Below are positions 22,560 through 34,439 of a stretch of DNA of 64,000 nt, in pieces. The stretch's first letter is position 1, and each line of letters starts with the position of its first letter. Source of the DNA: Rapana venosa (lineage: Eukaryota; Mollusca; Gastropoda; Neogastropoda; Muricidae); contig CM054144.1 of assembly GCA_028751875.1 (NCBI GenBank), forward strand, positions 19,474,164 through 19,538,163, read 5' to 3'. The position numbers and the translations under genes are program-made. The notes under the pieces were generated by a model. That model was not told the DNA's origin. It worked only from the letters and a program-made list of their open reading frames with translations, and made no database searches.

Positions 22560-23105
22560 CGGGGGTTCTGTCCGTAGGAAAAGTATCGCTACCTTCTGAA
22601 CATTCCGTGCTAGATATATCCCCTTTTCTATCATTCTCTTTGTTTCTGTCCGTTTTCTTACTTCTGCCTTATCAGTCTATTTGCCTGCGGCCTTGGACAA
22701 AATATCACAAGAGTGTTTTTCCATACGCTACACGACCTTTTTGCCTATATTGCTTGATTCTGGTGATTGGTAGTGATATATGAACACTAGTATGGGCACA
22801 GAATGCCCATTTTGCAGTCTTGTTTGCCCACATGGTATTCTTTGTACATAAAAAATTACTTTGATATTTGTCTTCACGTTTTCTTGTAGCTTGGAGATGA
22901 TTAGGTAAGTAACTGAATGACTGGAGTCTTCAGCACGTCTGGTTTTCATTTAAGCAGCAAGGTTGTAATCATTTAGGTTATTTAGACTTTTTAAAATTCG
23001 ATTTACGATGCTGGATATTTGAAAGGACTAGCAGTGTTGCATTTGAACTTGAAGTGAAGTGTACTTTACAGAGCTACTGAAACTGAACGAGGTGACAGCC
23101 CCGTA
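22560..23105 (+). repeat. F4 repeat, copy ii
   Basis: Diverged direct copy of 20860-21410. It lies only about 60 bases from inverted copy iii. Confidence 0.75.
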
Positions 23106-23164
23106 TATAGCAGTAAGGTTGATGCTCAAAATGAGCATGCTCTTGGTGGCTCTAGGCAAGCATA

Positions 23165-23520
23165 GTTTCAGCTGATTGGCAACTGGACTTCTTCTTCCTC
23201 AACACTTAGACAGCAACTATTGTTCTCTGTCATATGAGCGAAAATGCGTCACGCTGCTGTTAAGCTCCTGACAAGTCAGTCCCAGCACATACGACTTGGC
23301 GTGGAAGAGAAAGGTTATCTTTTAGTCTTTTTGGAAAAAAAACCCAGGAAAATGGACCAAGAAGGCAGAAGATTGACACAAAGAGGTGACAGGAAGGAAA
23401 GGAACAAAGCAGGACCAAAGAGAGGGACAGACTAGCGGGGATTCCTAGCTCCGAATTTCCGGAAGGTGGAATGCTATTTAAACTGACGAGCCCCCGGCAT
23501 CCCCACGAGGAAGTAAACTG
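23165..23520 (-). repeat. F4 repeat, copy iii (inverted)
   Basis: The reverse complement matches 28440-28790. Landmarks in that orientation are a TTTAAATAG or TATAAATAG box, CCACCTT.CGGAAATTC, AAAAGATAAC, GCTGGGACT, GGGGCTTAACGGCAGCG-like and GAGGAAGAA. Together with copy ii this makes an imperfect inverted pair. Confidence 0.82.
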
Positions 23521-24709
23521 GATAAACTGGTAGCGTGAACTTGGCAGGCAAGACCAGCATGCCAGAAACGGGCATGTATTTTCTCAGACAGGAGACAAGC
23601 CGTCAAGACTGAAAAAATGTAGCCAAGGATGACAAGGTAAAAAAATATTCCACGACGCTGACAATAGTTGGGCCTGTCATAAATACTAACATTAGCTTAC
23701 AAAACCGAGATGAACTCGAAAGTAAAACAAGAGGCTTATGTCATGCCTGTTCTTAAGCTTGGATGTCATCTATCTGCATTACTTGTCAGAAGGTGTGCCT
23801 ATGATTATGCAGCCTAAACCCGTAGTGGATGGCTCTGAAGGGCTGAGCAAAGGCCAACCTTAGTGTGACCTTTCATAAGGAGCAAGGTACTATGTAAGAG
23901 CTGTCACGTATCACGTCTGGGTTCTGTTGTTGAGGGTCATCAGTCTTTAATGATAAACACATGATTCCCTACAGACTTGAGGCATATGTCCCAAATAAGG
24001 ACTGCAAACCGCCACAGACCATATACAACATGCGTGGGGCTACAAACTCATGCCATACAGGCACAGGACTCTGCTGTAAAAGGTATGTTAACGCCGGATG
24101 GTGAAAAACATTGTTGTTGTTCGTTTCTCAGCTTAACCTCTGGGGATCATCCAGAATGTGCACTCTCACTCACTCATACCACCTGGAATCACTGAGATTG
24201 AAATTGAGCAATAAATGAAATATTGTGTGTATGACTGTTTTTAAGGTCATCGCCATATAGACAGCCGTACTTTGACTTCAGAGGATAAATGGAGTAATAA
24301 GCTTGACAATTCTATAAAATGATAATAACTTTAGGTTTGGAAAAAATCAAGCAAATCAAGGTCAACATAGTTCCACAATTTAATACAGCCAACTCATAGA
24401 ATAATCGCCACTAATGCCGTCCTGCAAAAAGTGTGCATACAAATAAACCTGATCTTTTATGAATAGGCTCAGGCTCGAGACAGGTTGACACATCTGTGTG
24501 ATATTCTATGTCAAATAAGTAAAATACCTAAAACACAAATGTTTAAGAAAACATTATTGATGCAAATGGACAATGTAGTCATCCTGCTGCCTCTATCTAA
24601 CACTACCAACCGATGAAGTGTAAAGCTAAATCTGAAACAAATGTGGTTGAGGCAGGGACTAGGGATATCGGCAGTAGAAAAGAATGATTTATCCTTTCAG
24701 CCACTTCAA
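23521..24709. other. No gene seen
   Basis: Unique-looking, moderately AT-rich. Short open frames occur but none has a family motif. Confidence 0.45.
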
Positions 24710-24925
24710 GCATTTGGTTTGCTCCACCCACCATGAATCAGTGGTTACCGCTTTGGGTTTCGTGCAAGAAGGTCGCGGGTTGGAAAGTCATAAGAGTTAC
24801 TGGGTTTTTTTCGTACTCCGACAGGCTTCTTCCCGGAGCGAGTTTGCTTTGGGATCAGTAGGAAGACAGGCGCAACCACACAGTCGAGCTTCATCAGCTT
24901 TACACATGAGATTGTGAGAATGTTG
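24710..24925 (+). mobile_element. Probable tRNA-derived SINE fragment
   Basis: ATCAGTGGTTACCGCTTTGGG resembles an A box, and GGTCGCGGGTTGGAAAGTC a decayed B box, at tRNA-like spacing. The sequence up to about 24925 has no further recognised SINE body. Old and uncertain. Confidence 0.4.
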
Positions 24926-25309
24926 CTAACATGTGCCTGACATGACGAACACTGCAGGTGTCTGTATCTCTTGGGCCTGGTTGAAGGTGGGATATATTAA
25001 GTATGACGCGTACAGTTCAGTCTTGTTGCGTAGGTCTCAGAGCACATGCACCACCAAATGTAGTTCCGTTACAACATCCCGATCATCTTTAATTATCCTG
25101 CAATAAAAAAAAGATATGTCACCACCTTAAATGGGTGTCGTGCTCAAGTCTACCTTTACAACTAAGTCATCATTGTCTTCCGTAAGGGGATGGGTAGATA
25201 GGTATTGCGTATGTTAACTCAGAACAGGCACCACTGAAGTGGCTCAGCAGCAGTGCAGGGCTACTCTGACTGGTGGCCCCGTGATTGCCTAATTAATGGC
25301 TTACATTTA

Positions 25310-25546
25310 ATTTTATTATCTATTTATTTATCTTTTATATCGAGGATAATGGAATAAGCACCCATGTGCTTTTTTACAGCCAGTCCCCGTGTATGCAGTT
25401 TTGTCAATTTTGTTATCTGTTTCCACCGGCACACAATGGCCTACTATTCCGAAAAGCGGAACAGGATTTAACGTGTGCGCAAGATGTTCTGCATGCGTTC
25501 GAACACGGGGCCTCGGCTTATAGTCTCATCCGAAGGACTTAAATGA
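25310..25546 (-). mobile_element. SINE-B copy (body only)
   Basis: Shares a ~230-base body with five other sites, all in the same orientation. In + strand reading, landmarks are AGGATAATGGAATAAGCA, CCAGTCCCCGTGT, CCACCGGCACACAATGGCC, AAAAGCGGAACAGGAT, GCGCAAGATGTTCTGC and TCATCCGAAGGAC. The TTTATTTATTTATC stretch at the left end is the A-rich tail seen from the other strand, which sets the orientation as minus. The tRNA head is missing. Confidence 0.85.
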
Positions 25547-27385
25547 ACATCTGAAGAACCTGGTCATTAAAGCATCATTTCTACAGTGTGCATGCAAAAC
25601 AACAAAGTTTTATTTGATCCAAATAGTTATGTTTTCTCTAGTAACTAAAAACGTGCTTGAAATGAAAATAATAATAAAAACACCACAGGACAACATTACA
25701 GAGGAAGAATGAATGAAAATAGTTTGCACTAAACTATATAGTTTTGTTGTGCGCTTGGAACTGTTGAATCAAATGTTTCGTATTATACCTAATTAAATAT
25801 TTTGACAAAGTAACCTTGCACTGTAGAGACACAAAAGAGAGAAGAATGACAATCTTGCCAGTAAAATGTATCGGCAAACACTTCCATTACAAGTAATGCA
25901 GTCAATTCCAGTCTAAGGCAATGCAAACAAAATGAAGGTAAATCTTCATCACGTTTATTTCTTTCTGATAAACTTATGTCGAATTCAATGCGTTCCATTC
26001 CACTGTATTATATTTTCTTCCATTGTAATCCCTTTTATTCTATTCCACAGTTCTGTCAACTACACTGTTATACCATTTTATATTCTATCCCACTCTGCTC
26101 CATTGAAACGAAAAAGAAACCCAGGCATATAAAAACCACGCAATGACCAATAATAGCACAAACATGATGGAATACATGACTGTACATTCTAAGGTAACAC
26201 AAATCCCATTTAAGATCATTAGCAATACTATGCCAATACAATGCATTGTGAGAAAATATTCAAACAACGGTAATTCAATAAAATTGAATTAAGACTATGG
26301 AAAGCACAATGATATGATACAATAAAAACAACAATGCATTACAATACTGAATCAGTATACTTCAAACAAGGGCAATACAATGCAGCGGAGTTGAAATAAG
26401 GCTGTCTTAAGCATATGACACCAAACAGCAATATGCTATAACACAGAGCTGTAGTTAATATACTGTAAAAAACCAACAAAAAACACCATTTCTTTTATAT
26501 TACAAAATGAAACAATCCATGAGACATCCTGTGTATGCTATTTCGAGACCCACAGGACAGAATAAAAGGAGGCTATTAGCATGGTGGCCTGATTTGTCAT
26601 TCCTAAACAAAAAATAAATGAAATAAAATAAGAATGCATACAGCAAAATGGACGTTCTGATCCCGCAGGTCAAGCATTTGCACTCACACTGTCAAGTTGT
26701 CAGAACAAAGCAACAACCCATTGATCATGTAGACCACGAAACGAGGAGAGAGAGAAAAAAGGAATGGTTTACTCTAAGAAACAGAAAACATAATGGTTTA
26801 CTTTAAGAAACAAAAAAAGGGACACGGAACTAGGAAACAAGAACATTAACCAAGCTCAAAAAGACAGATTGAAACAGACTGCTACAAAAGACAGAATGTC
26901 TTGCACAGAATTATGGCATGCCGCTAATTTTATTTATTCTGAAAATGGCCTTGGTCAAGCACACTGGCTTGAGGGTGGGGAGCGCACGATATGCTACAGC
27001 TGTCACTCTTAATCAATGCCTGTCACTTGACTTGCAAATTGTATTGTACCAGGTCCGATCAGAAACGGCGAGTAGACTGTAGCAAAGGGAAAAGTTGATT
27101 GCTAGTTGATTCTGCCTCTTTTAGATCTTCTTGATAAGAGTGAAAGTGTGTAGGAAAAGTTCATCTTTGACGTCAGTCCACAAACGTTCACCTTCCTCTA
27201 CTGAAACGTTCTCAATACTGGAACAAAGCACACGTTTTATCGATAAACGCAGTAAAGCAATGTCCTATCAAGGTCCATTGCCGTGCACTGTTTCCCTAGC
27301 TAAAAATAAGTCACTTAGATCACTGCAAAGATCTATTTGAAAAGAGTGTTCTTCAAGAGACGTTTTAGCGATTGGTAAATGCGAT
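25547..27385. other. No gene; AT-rich
   Basis: Holds a degenerate pentamer-like zone (ATTCCATT/TTCCACT, about 25985-26110). A less clear AATACAATGC-like zone follows at 26220-26420. A short GA-rich patch lies at 26740-26765. No coding or RNA feature recognised. Confidence 0.45.
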
Positions 27386-27392
27386 TTGAGAG

Positions 27393-27396
27393 AGAC

Positions 27397-27467
<71 letters not shown>

Positions 27468-27473
27468 AGAGGG
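27393..27473. repeat. (AG)n microsatellite
   Basis: AG run followed by GACA-rich DNA to about 27580. It precedes an F3 repeat, as does the AG run at 43769-43893. Confidence 0.95.
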
Positions 27474-27639
27474 GGGGGTGAGGATAGAGAGACAGACAGA
27501 AAGACATATAAATAGGCAGACAGACAGACAGGCAGACATATATACAGACAGAGACAGACACAGAGAGACAGGCAGAGAGGGAAAAAAAGTGGTAGAAACT
27601 GAAACGGAAGAGAGAAGTTCCACATCACTTCAGCTCGTT

Positions 27640-28010
27640 GCGAACACCATGTAACATGGCTGATATCTGCTGTCATCTGGCCCTAATTTCATTACAAATG
27701 ATCAAATCAGGCTGTTAAATTTGGCCTTGGCGCTTTGTTCACCACCCCTCCATCCCCACCCATGCCCCATTTTCCATCCATTTCTTTCATTTCCTCCCGC
27801 CACCTTCATCTCCTGTCAATTTCCAGTGCTCTCTGCGGTCTGGCACATCAGATGGCTGTGCCAGATTTGCGGAGGGAACGGGGGAAAGGGGGTGTCAGCC
27901 TGCTGCAGGCAGGGTGTCGGCCCTCCAGGCGGCAGCTGTGGGCTGTAGGACACGGCCTGGAGATGCATGACGTGGTCTGTGGGGGCTGCCTCTCTCTTAA
28001 AGAGTATTGC
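27640..28010 (+). repeat. F3 repeat, copy i
   Basis: One of three ~400-bp copies (32340-32900, 43900-44330). Landmarks are ACATGGCTGAT near the start, TTAAAT.TGG, a long CCTCCC-rich stretch, TCTCCTGTCAAT, TCTGGCAC, CAGATTTGC, GGAGCTGTG or GGCAGCTGTG and ATG..GTGGTCTGTG. All three are followed by CTGT/CT microsatellites. No open frame is conserved among copies. Confidence 0.8.
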
Positions 28011-28067
28011 TTTATCTGATTCCTGCCTAGCCTTTTACTTTTTTGCAGCCGGCGTTGGATGCTGTCT

Positions 28068-28111
28068 GCTGTCTGTCTCTGTCTGTCTTTGTCTGTCTCT
28101 ATGTGTATGTT

Positions 28112-28207
<96 letters not shown>

Positions 28208-28300
28208 TATCTCTATCTCTTTCTCTCAGTTTGTCTCTCTTCGTTTTTCTGTCTGTCTGTCTGTCTGTCTCTTTCTGTCTCTGTCTCTCTCTCACCCATG
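28068..28300. repeat. (CTGT)n/(CT)n microsatellite
   Basis: CTGTCT steps, then about 90 bases of pure CT, then CTGTCTGT steps. The apparent long SLSLSL open frames across it are artefacts of the repeat. Confidence 0.97.
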
Positions 28301-28439
28301 AGTGCTTGTTCCATTATCCTCGAAATAAAAGAATACAATCAAATAAAAACTCAAATCTCTCTCTCTCTCTCTTTCTCTTTATCTCTGTCTCTCTCTTCGT
28401 CTGTCTCTGTCTCTCTCTCTCATCTAAAGTCAGCCTTTG

Positions 28440-28790
28440 TTTTCCCCCATGGAGATGGCGGGGTCCTGTCAGTATAAATAGTTTCCCCACCTTTCGGAAA
28501 TTCTGTGCTCGGATATAGATATCTTTTTCTATCCGGCTCTTTGTTTCTGTCTTGTTCCTTCTTCTTCCCTTCACCTCCTACTTGTCCATTTTCTGCAGAT
28601 TTGCTCCATTCTCCCGCATTTTTTTTCCAGAAAGGCTTAAAAGATAACAATTCTCCCTTACGCTAAAGTCTAGTGGGCTGGGACTCTGACCTGTCAGGGG
28701 CTTAACGGCAGCGCAACCCTCACAGTTGTGTTCATATGTCAGACAACAGTTGCTCTCTGAACGTTCGACGAGGAAGAAATAGACTGTCTC
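28440..28790 (+). repeat. F4 repeat, copy iv, with TATA-like box
   Basis: Inverted match of 23165-23520 and partial match of the start of copies i and ii. It carries TATAAATA at about 28480, followed by CCACCTTTCGGAAATTCTG. The TATA-like box and the CCTTC.GAAA segment after it are the best conserved parts across copies. Confidence 0.8.
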
Positions 28791-28831
28791 CATCTGTCTC
28801 TGCCCTTCTCTCTCTCCCTCTGTCTATTTTT

Positions 28832-29062
28832 ATTTATTTATTCATTTATTTATTCTTTTATCGAGTATAATGGAATAAGCATTCATGTGCTTGTTTACAT
28901 CCAGTCCCCGTGTGTATGCGGTTTTGCAAATTTTGTCATCTGTTTCCACCGGCACACAATGGCCTACTCTTCCGAAAAGCGGAACAGGATTGAACGCGTG
29001 CGCAAGATGTTCTGCTTGTGTTCGCACACGGGGCCTCGGTTTATAGCCTCATCCGAAGGACT
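28832..29062 (-). mobile_element. SINE-B copy (body only)
   Basis: Same body as 25310-25546 with the ATTTATTTATTC tail complement on its left. It stops after TCATCCGAAGGACTT with no tRNA head. Confidence 0.87.
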
Positions 29063-29734
29063 TTGCAATTCATCTCCTGTCTCTCTCTCTCTGTCTGTCT
29101 GTCTGTCTCTTTGTGCATGCGTAAGTGCGCATGGATGCAAAACTGTTTTATGTATTTGTATATGTGTGTTTGCCTTTTAGATGGGCTTATCCACAGAGGT
29201 TTTGCCTTCACGCCCACCCCACTTCCAAACTCAATTATGTTCTTATGTACAGACATCCCCTGGTATCCAAGGCTTGAAAGAGTTAATGCCACGTTGATGG
29301 TAAGCAGCAATATATCCTGAAAATATTACTGGACTTCATGCAGGCTTCCAGCTGGCCTGGTTTTAGAAATTGAAGAGAGACTGCCAGACTATTGATTTCA
29401 CTTCTTCCATGTCATTGTTGGGTGTGCACATATCCGTGCATGCAGACACATACACATATACACACATACACATATACACGTATACACATTACGGCATGTG
29501 TGTGTGTGAGGGGGGCACATGCGAGCGCGCACACATACACACGCGCGCGCGCGTGTCCACACACACTATTTAATGCTTGACATGATCAAATACTCCTATT
29601 CAAAACTATTTCAGAAATCGGAGCGATTTAAACCAGACAAAAATGTTCTTCTTGTTAGTGCAAGGATCGTATTGTGGATATCTCCATGATCAGAAAACAT
29701 GATCCAGGCGTCATCACCACTGACAGGCCTGGTT
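29063..29734. other. No gene; short CA-rich tract
   Basis: CTGT steps at 29080-29110 and CA/CGCG-rich sequence at 29440-29570. The rest shows no recognised feature. Confidence 0.5.
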
Positions 29735-29861
29735 GGCTGCTATCAAAGGAGTCATAAAGGATATCAACAGAGTTCGAGGGATCATCAAAGGGGTTTCTCA
29801 GGTCTGTGTGACTTGTGTACAGTTATTGATCCTTTACAGTGTAGTTGTAGCATTCTGTAAT

Positions 29862-29904
<43 letters not shown>

Positions 29905-30177
29905 GCATAAGCACGAACTCACAAGGCATACATGCACTCACACGCACATGACACACACGCACACTCAAACACCCACACTTACACACACATTCACTCACAC
30001 ACACACACTCACACACAAAGCATACACACTCACACACAAGGGACACACACAAGGAACACACACACTCACACACATACACACACTGTGTAGTGAATGGACA
30101 TTAAATAAAGAAAAAAAACAAATAAACAACAACAACACACACTCATACACACACAAGCTCACACACACACAGACACA

Positions 30178-30226
<49 letters not shown>

Positions 30227-30600
30227 AAAGGCCCACACCTTGATGTTTACACTCCACAGACTGGACAATCAAAAGAATCAATGACAGGAACTTGTGCCTT
30301 TTCACTGGCATTTCTCAGACACATCCATTAGACAGTTGGTGTTGAACACCCCGGACCCTAGAGGCACTAAGTCTCCACAAGGAGTTGCTATCTCTGACAA
30401 CTAGGATCACACCTTCAGCAATATCACAGCACCAGTGGTGTGTGTGTGGGGGTGATGGTAGTAGTGCCTTCTTTAAGAGGGAGCTGAGCTCTGTGGCATT
30501 AGGGGTTGCTTGTACTGCGTGTTTAGGGCCGTGTTGTAAATGGACACAACGTTGCTGTGTCTTGTTCTTTCCGACCCAGAAGGTTTTGTGGGTTTTGTGG
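29735..30600 (+). repeat. X repeat, copy 1
   Basis: Matches 31045-31740 over most of its length (AATCAAAAGAATCAATGA, CAGACACATCCATTAGACAG, AAGTCTCCACAAGGAGTTGC, CTGAGCTCTGTGGCATTAGG). More distantly it matches the X part of units A, B and C (GATCATCAAAG...CTGT..GACTT...ATTGATC). Its interior is expanded by AC microsatellite from 29862 to about 30225. Confidence 0.85.
29862..30225. repeat. (AC)n microsatellite cluster
   Basis: Pure AC at 29862-29903 and 30178-30224, with CACACT/CACAAG-type degenerate repeats between them. Confidence 0.95.
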
Positions 30601-30639
30601 TGTGTTGGATATTGCGGTGTGGTGTTGTGTTTATTTTAT

Positions 30640-30985
30640 TTTATTCATTTTTAAAATTTTACTTTATATCAAGGATAATGGACTATGCAACTTATGGCTT
30701 TTTACATCCAATCCCCGCGTGTATGCGGTTTTGTAAACTCTGTCAACTGTTCCCACCGGCACACAATGGTCTACTCTTACGAAAAGCGGAACAAGATTTA
30801 ACGTGAGCGCAAGATGTTCTGCGTGCGTTCGTTCACGGGGCCTCTCATCCGAAAGACTTTTGGGGAGAGTGGAGTCTGCACTGATGTTAATTCCAAAGGA
30901 AAATATCCCCTTGAACGGGAATGGAACCCAGGTCGTCAGATTGCGAGCGCAATGTTCTAACCACTAGGCTATCCCGTCCCCCGTG
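30640..30985 (-). mobile_element. SINE-B copy with tRNA head
   Basis: Full-length type copy. On the minus strand, a head with GGGATAGCCTAGTGGTTAG (A box) and a TGGGTTCCATTCCC segment (B-box-like) is followed by the common ~230-base body and an A-rich tail (complement TTTTATTTTATTC at 30633-30650). Confidence 0.88.
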
Positions 30986-31044
30986 GTGTGATGTGATGTG
31001 ATGTGGTGTGATGTGGTGAGGCGTGGTATAAAGTAGTGTAATGT

Positions 31045-31551
31045 TGTGTTGTGTCGGATCATCAGCAGTGTTTTGCAGGTCTATGAGGCTTGTGTCCAGC
31101 AATTGATCCTGTGCAGAGCAGTAGTAGCATTTTGTAACATCACACACACAAACACACACACACACATACGCACATGCAGATAAGGTACACACCTTGTTTT
31201 TGTACACACCCTAGGATGAACAATCAAAAGAATCAATGAAAGGAACTTGTTCTTTTACACTCGCATTTCTCAGACACATCCATTAGACAGTTGGTGTTGA
31301 ACACCCAATCCAATGCAATCCAGTGGTTTATAGCCCTGCCAACCACAAAGACCATATCAAGGCTGTCACCTCGTCAACTTTTCAATCTCTGATTAAATAG
31401 CCTGCAAATGCGTACAGGTTAAAGCAGGGTCTAAAACCAACTCTACTGTCATTCCTTAAGCAATTCTAACCCTAGAGGCACCAAGTCTCCACAAGGAGTT
31501 GCTATCTCTGACAACTCGTATCACACCTTCAGCAATATCACAGCTCCAGTG

Positions 31552-31605
<54 letters not shown>

Positions 31606-31740
31606 TGGTAGTAGCGCCTTCTTTTAGAAGGAACTGAGCTCTGTGGCATTAGGGGTTGCTTGTATTGAGTGTTTAGGGTCGAGTTGTAAATGGACACAAC
31701 GTTGCTGTGTTTTGTTGTTTCCCGAACCAGAAGGTTTTGT
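31045..31740 (+). repeat. X repeat, copy 2
   Basis: Close direct copy of 29735-30600, with one inserted block (31309-31452) and a pure GT run at 31555-31604 where copy 1 has a short GT. It ends in a pentamer array. Confidence 0.87.
31309..31452. repeat. Insertion in X copy 2
   Basis: About 140 bases absent from X copy 1, which reads directly from GTTGAACACCC to CCTAGAGGCAC. Part of it (GTTTATAGCCCTGCCAACCAC...CCATATC..GGCT) matches 33895-33955, so this is an inserted copy of another dispersed repeat. Confidence 0.65.
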
Positions 31741-32250
31741 GTTGTGTTGGGTATTGTGGTGTGGTGTGATGTGGTGTGGTGGGGTGTAAAGTGCTGTGCG
31801 GGGGTGTGGTGTGTGGGGGTGGTGTGATGTGGTGTGGTGTGGTGTTGTGTGGTGTGGTGTGGTGTAGTGTGGTGTAGTGTGGGGTGGTGTGGGGAAGTGT
31901 GGTGGGGTGTGGGGTGTAGTGTGGTGTGGTGTGGTGTAGTGTGGGGTGGGGTGGAATGGTGTGGTGAAGTGTAGTGTGGTGTGGTGTGGTGTGTGGTGTA
32001 GTATGGTGTGGTGTAGTGTGAGGTAGTGAAGTGTTGTGCACTGTAGTATAGTGTTCTGCACTGTGGTGCAGTGCAGTGTGTTCTAGTGTAGTTTAGTGTA
32101 GTGTAGTGTTGTGCAGTGAAGCATTGTGTGGTGTACTGTAGTGTTGTGTTGTGCCATGTTGTGTTGTGCAGTGCGTTTTAGTGTACAGTAGTATAGTGTA
32201 GTAAAGTGTAATGTAGAGAAGTGTAGTGTAGTGTAGTGCAAAGCACTGTA
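31741..32250. repeat. Pentamer array (TGTGG/TGTAG)n
   Basis: About 500 bases of 5-bp steps. GTGTG and GTGGG forms dominate on the left and GTGTA/GTGCA on the right. It forms the 3' side of X copy 2 and corresponds to the pentamer tails of units A and C. Confidence 0.95.
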
Positions 32251-32339
32251 TTGCCAAAATAGAGATGGAAACAGTAAACAAGAAACATACAGGGGCATTA
32301 GAAAACACAGAAACAATCCCACAAAGACAGACAGAAATA

Positions 32340-32900
32340 TTTTCTTTTAAATTGAAGTAAATATCTCACATACTATAGCTGATTTCTCCCGTCAGTTCCT
32401 CCCTAATTCTATCACACATTTTCAAGTATGGGATTTTAAATTTGGCCTTGGTACTCCTCAACCCCCCAACACCCCACCCCCCACCCCACCCACACACCCC
32501 CACCCCCCACCCCCACCCCATCCCCATTCCTATCCCTTCCTCATGTCCTTCCCCCTTTTTTTCCTTCCCCCTCCCTCTCCTCCCTCCTCATCCCCTGTCA
32601 CTATCCATCACTACTCAGCATTCTGGCACGTCGCGCGCAGCACACGCCAGATTTGCAGGGCACTAGCAGGTCAACTCGCTGTGGTGCCAGAAGGACAGAA
32701 AGGAGCTGTGAGTTTCAGGACACAATATGGAAATGATGCGGTCTGTTGGGGGCTCGAGAAGTGGGGGTTGGGGTGGAGGTGAGGTGGTGGTGGTGGAGGG
32801 GGTGGAGGGGTTGGGGTGGGGGTGGGAGAGTGAAGGCTGTCTGCTCAAAAGAGGAACACTTTATGGGATTAGCTTAATGATGTCTTCAAGCTGGGAGTGG
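32340..32900 (+). repeat. F3 repeat, copy ii
   Basis: Same family as 27640-28010 with an expanded CCCCACCC tract (32460-32530) and a GGTGG-rich tract (32760-32830). Landmarks TTTAAATTTGGCCTTGG, TCTGGCAC and CAGATTTGCAGG are retained. Confidence 0.8.
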
Positions 32901-32951
32901 GGGATGGGGGTGTGGGGGGCTTGGATAGTTTCTGTTATCTCTTTCTTTGCC

Positions 32952-32955
<4 letters not shown>

Positions 32956-33030
<75 letters not shown>

Positions 33031-33322
33031 CTTGCGTATGTGTTTCTTGTGTGCGTTTCTGTCTCTGTCTGTCTGTCTGTGTGTCTGTCTGTCTGTCTCT
33101 GTCTGTATGTCTGTCTGTCTCTCTTTCTCTTTCTTTCTCTGTCATGGTTTGTGTCTGTCATGATATCTGTGTGTGTCTGTGTGTGTTTTCTGGTGCAATG
33201 TGGTGGTGATGGTAGTGGTGGTCGTGTGGTGTGTGTGTGTGTGTGTGTGTGCACGCGCGCGTGCGCGTATGTGTGTTCTATATGTGACGTGTGTGTGTGT
33301 GCGTGTGCGCGTGCGCGTGTGC
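32956..33322. repeat. (GT)n, (CTGT)n, (GT/GC)n microsatellite cluster
   Basis: Pure GT 32956-33028, CTGT-rich 33060-33140, then GT with CGCG blocks 33228-33322. Long open frames here are repeat artefacts. Confidence 0.96.
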
Positions 33323-34439
33323 ATTTTTCTGCGCATTGTATATTGCTTGAAATCAAATTAAATATACCAGATCACGCTTTCATGCAATAGTTCATCTATA
33401 GAAGTCTACAGACCATTCCTTCGTTTTTATTTCTCAGTGTTGTTGCAGCAAGAATGCTAATTTTTTGGGGTTTTTATTTGTGGCAGTGAAAATGTCGAAT
33501 ACAAGTAGTAATTATATTTATCAAAAATCCAATTACTCTCTTTAGTTTTTTTCTGCATTATTTTGCGCTACCTTTTCTGAGAAGATTCATTGCCATAGGC
33601 GCACCACGGGCTATTTTGTTTATTTTTGCAAGTGCTTTTTGTAAATCCATATCTGTGTACGTAAAAACTTTGCAACGGACAACTCTTTTCTTGTCATCAG
33701 TTTTCGAGCACGTACTGGTTGTTGGGGGATGTGTCAGACAGACCCTCTGTTATCCTCTGCTAAGCCTGGCACCGACACTGCCACCCATAGTACCGCCAGG
33801 AAGGAAACATCTGGCTTTAGATAAGACCGAAGCCATGAACAACATGACCGCTCGCCTTCCTGATTGGACTTTTTTATAGCTAGACTATCGATCCAACCCC
33901 TTGTTGTTTATAGCTCCGCCGACCACAGAGGCCATATCGGGGCTATAGCTGGACTAATGATCCACCGAGAATGTAGTATACAAAGACACCCAAAGCGACA
34001 AGGAGACTATACAAGATATACAGGATTCAAGACACGTGGATCTACAAAGATAACTTACAGACTTTACAGAACCAGCAACAGCGGAGTTTCTTTGTAGGCA
34101 GGCCGGTTACAGTCGTGTTAATGTCAACAGTACCTTGCCTTAAAATTGCATCTTTGTTAATGTGGATCTTTATGAAGCAGAACATGTGTTCGCCACTTTG
34201 AAAGCACACGCAGGCATACATAGGGAGTACACATACCCTATTTCCAGTTTTGAAAGTCCTGAAAAAATCTAACTTCATTCCCCAAAAGGGTGAACTTTCA
34301 CATACTTTCCAACTAAGCATTTCACGTTTGAAGCACACACAAAAATTACACTTACACCTTCAAATGTTCAGGTGGCAACTAAATGAAGCATAGCCATTTA
34401 GTTTTTGCCATTAAACGCTAATTTTAAAAAAAGTGACTG
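33323..34439. other. No gene; one repeat fragment
   Basis: Unique-looking except for about 33895-33955 (TTTATAGCTCCGCCGACCAC), which matches the insertion at 31309-31452. No coding region recognised. Confidence 0.5.

Noticed and set aside
27379..28574. Long serine-leucine or arginine-glutamate open frames
   Set aside because: They are translations of CT/AG microsatellites. The same applies to 8012-8263, 29834-30222, 32727-33390, 40172-41318, 41856-42181, 43633-43908, 45110-45440, 49788-50110, 51000-51100 and 52334-52692.
31624..32322. Threonine-histidine-rich open frames
   Set aside because: Produced by the TGTGG/TGTAG pentamer array read from the minus strand. The same is true of 55861-56275.
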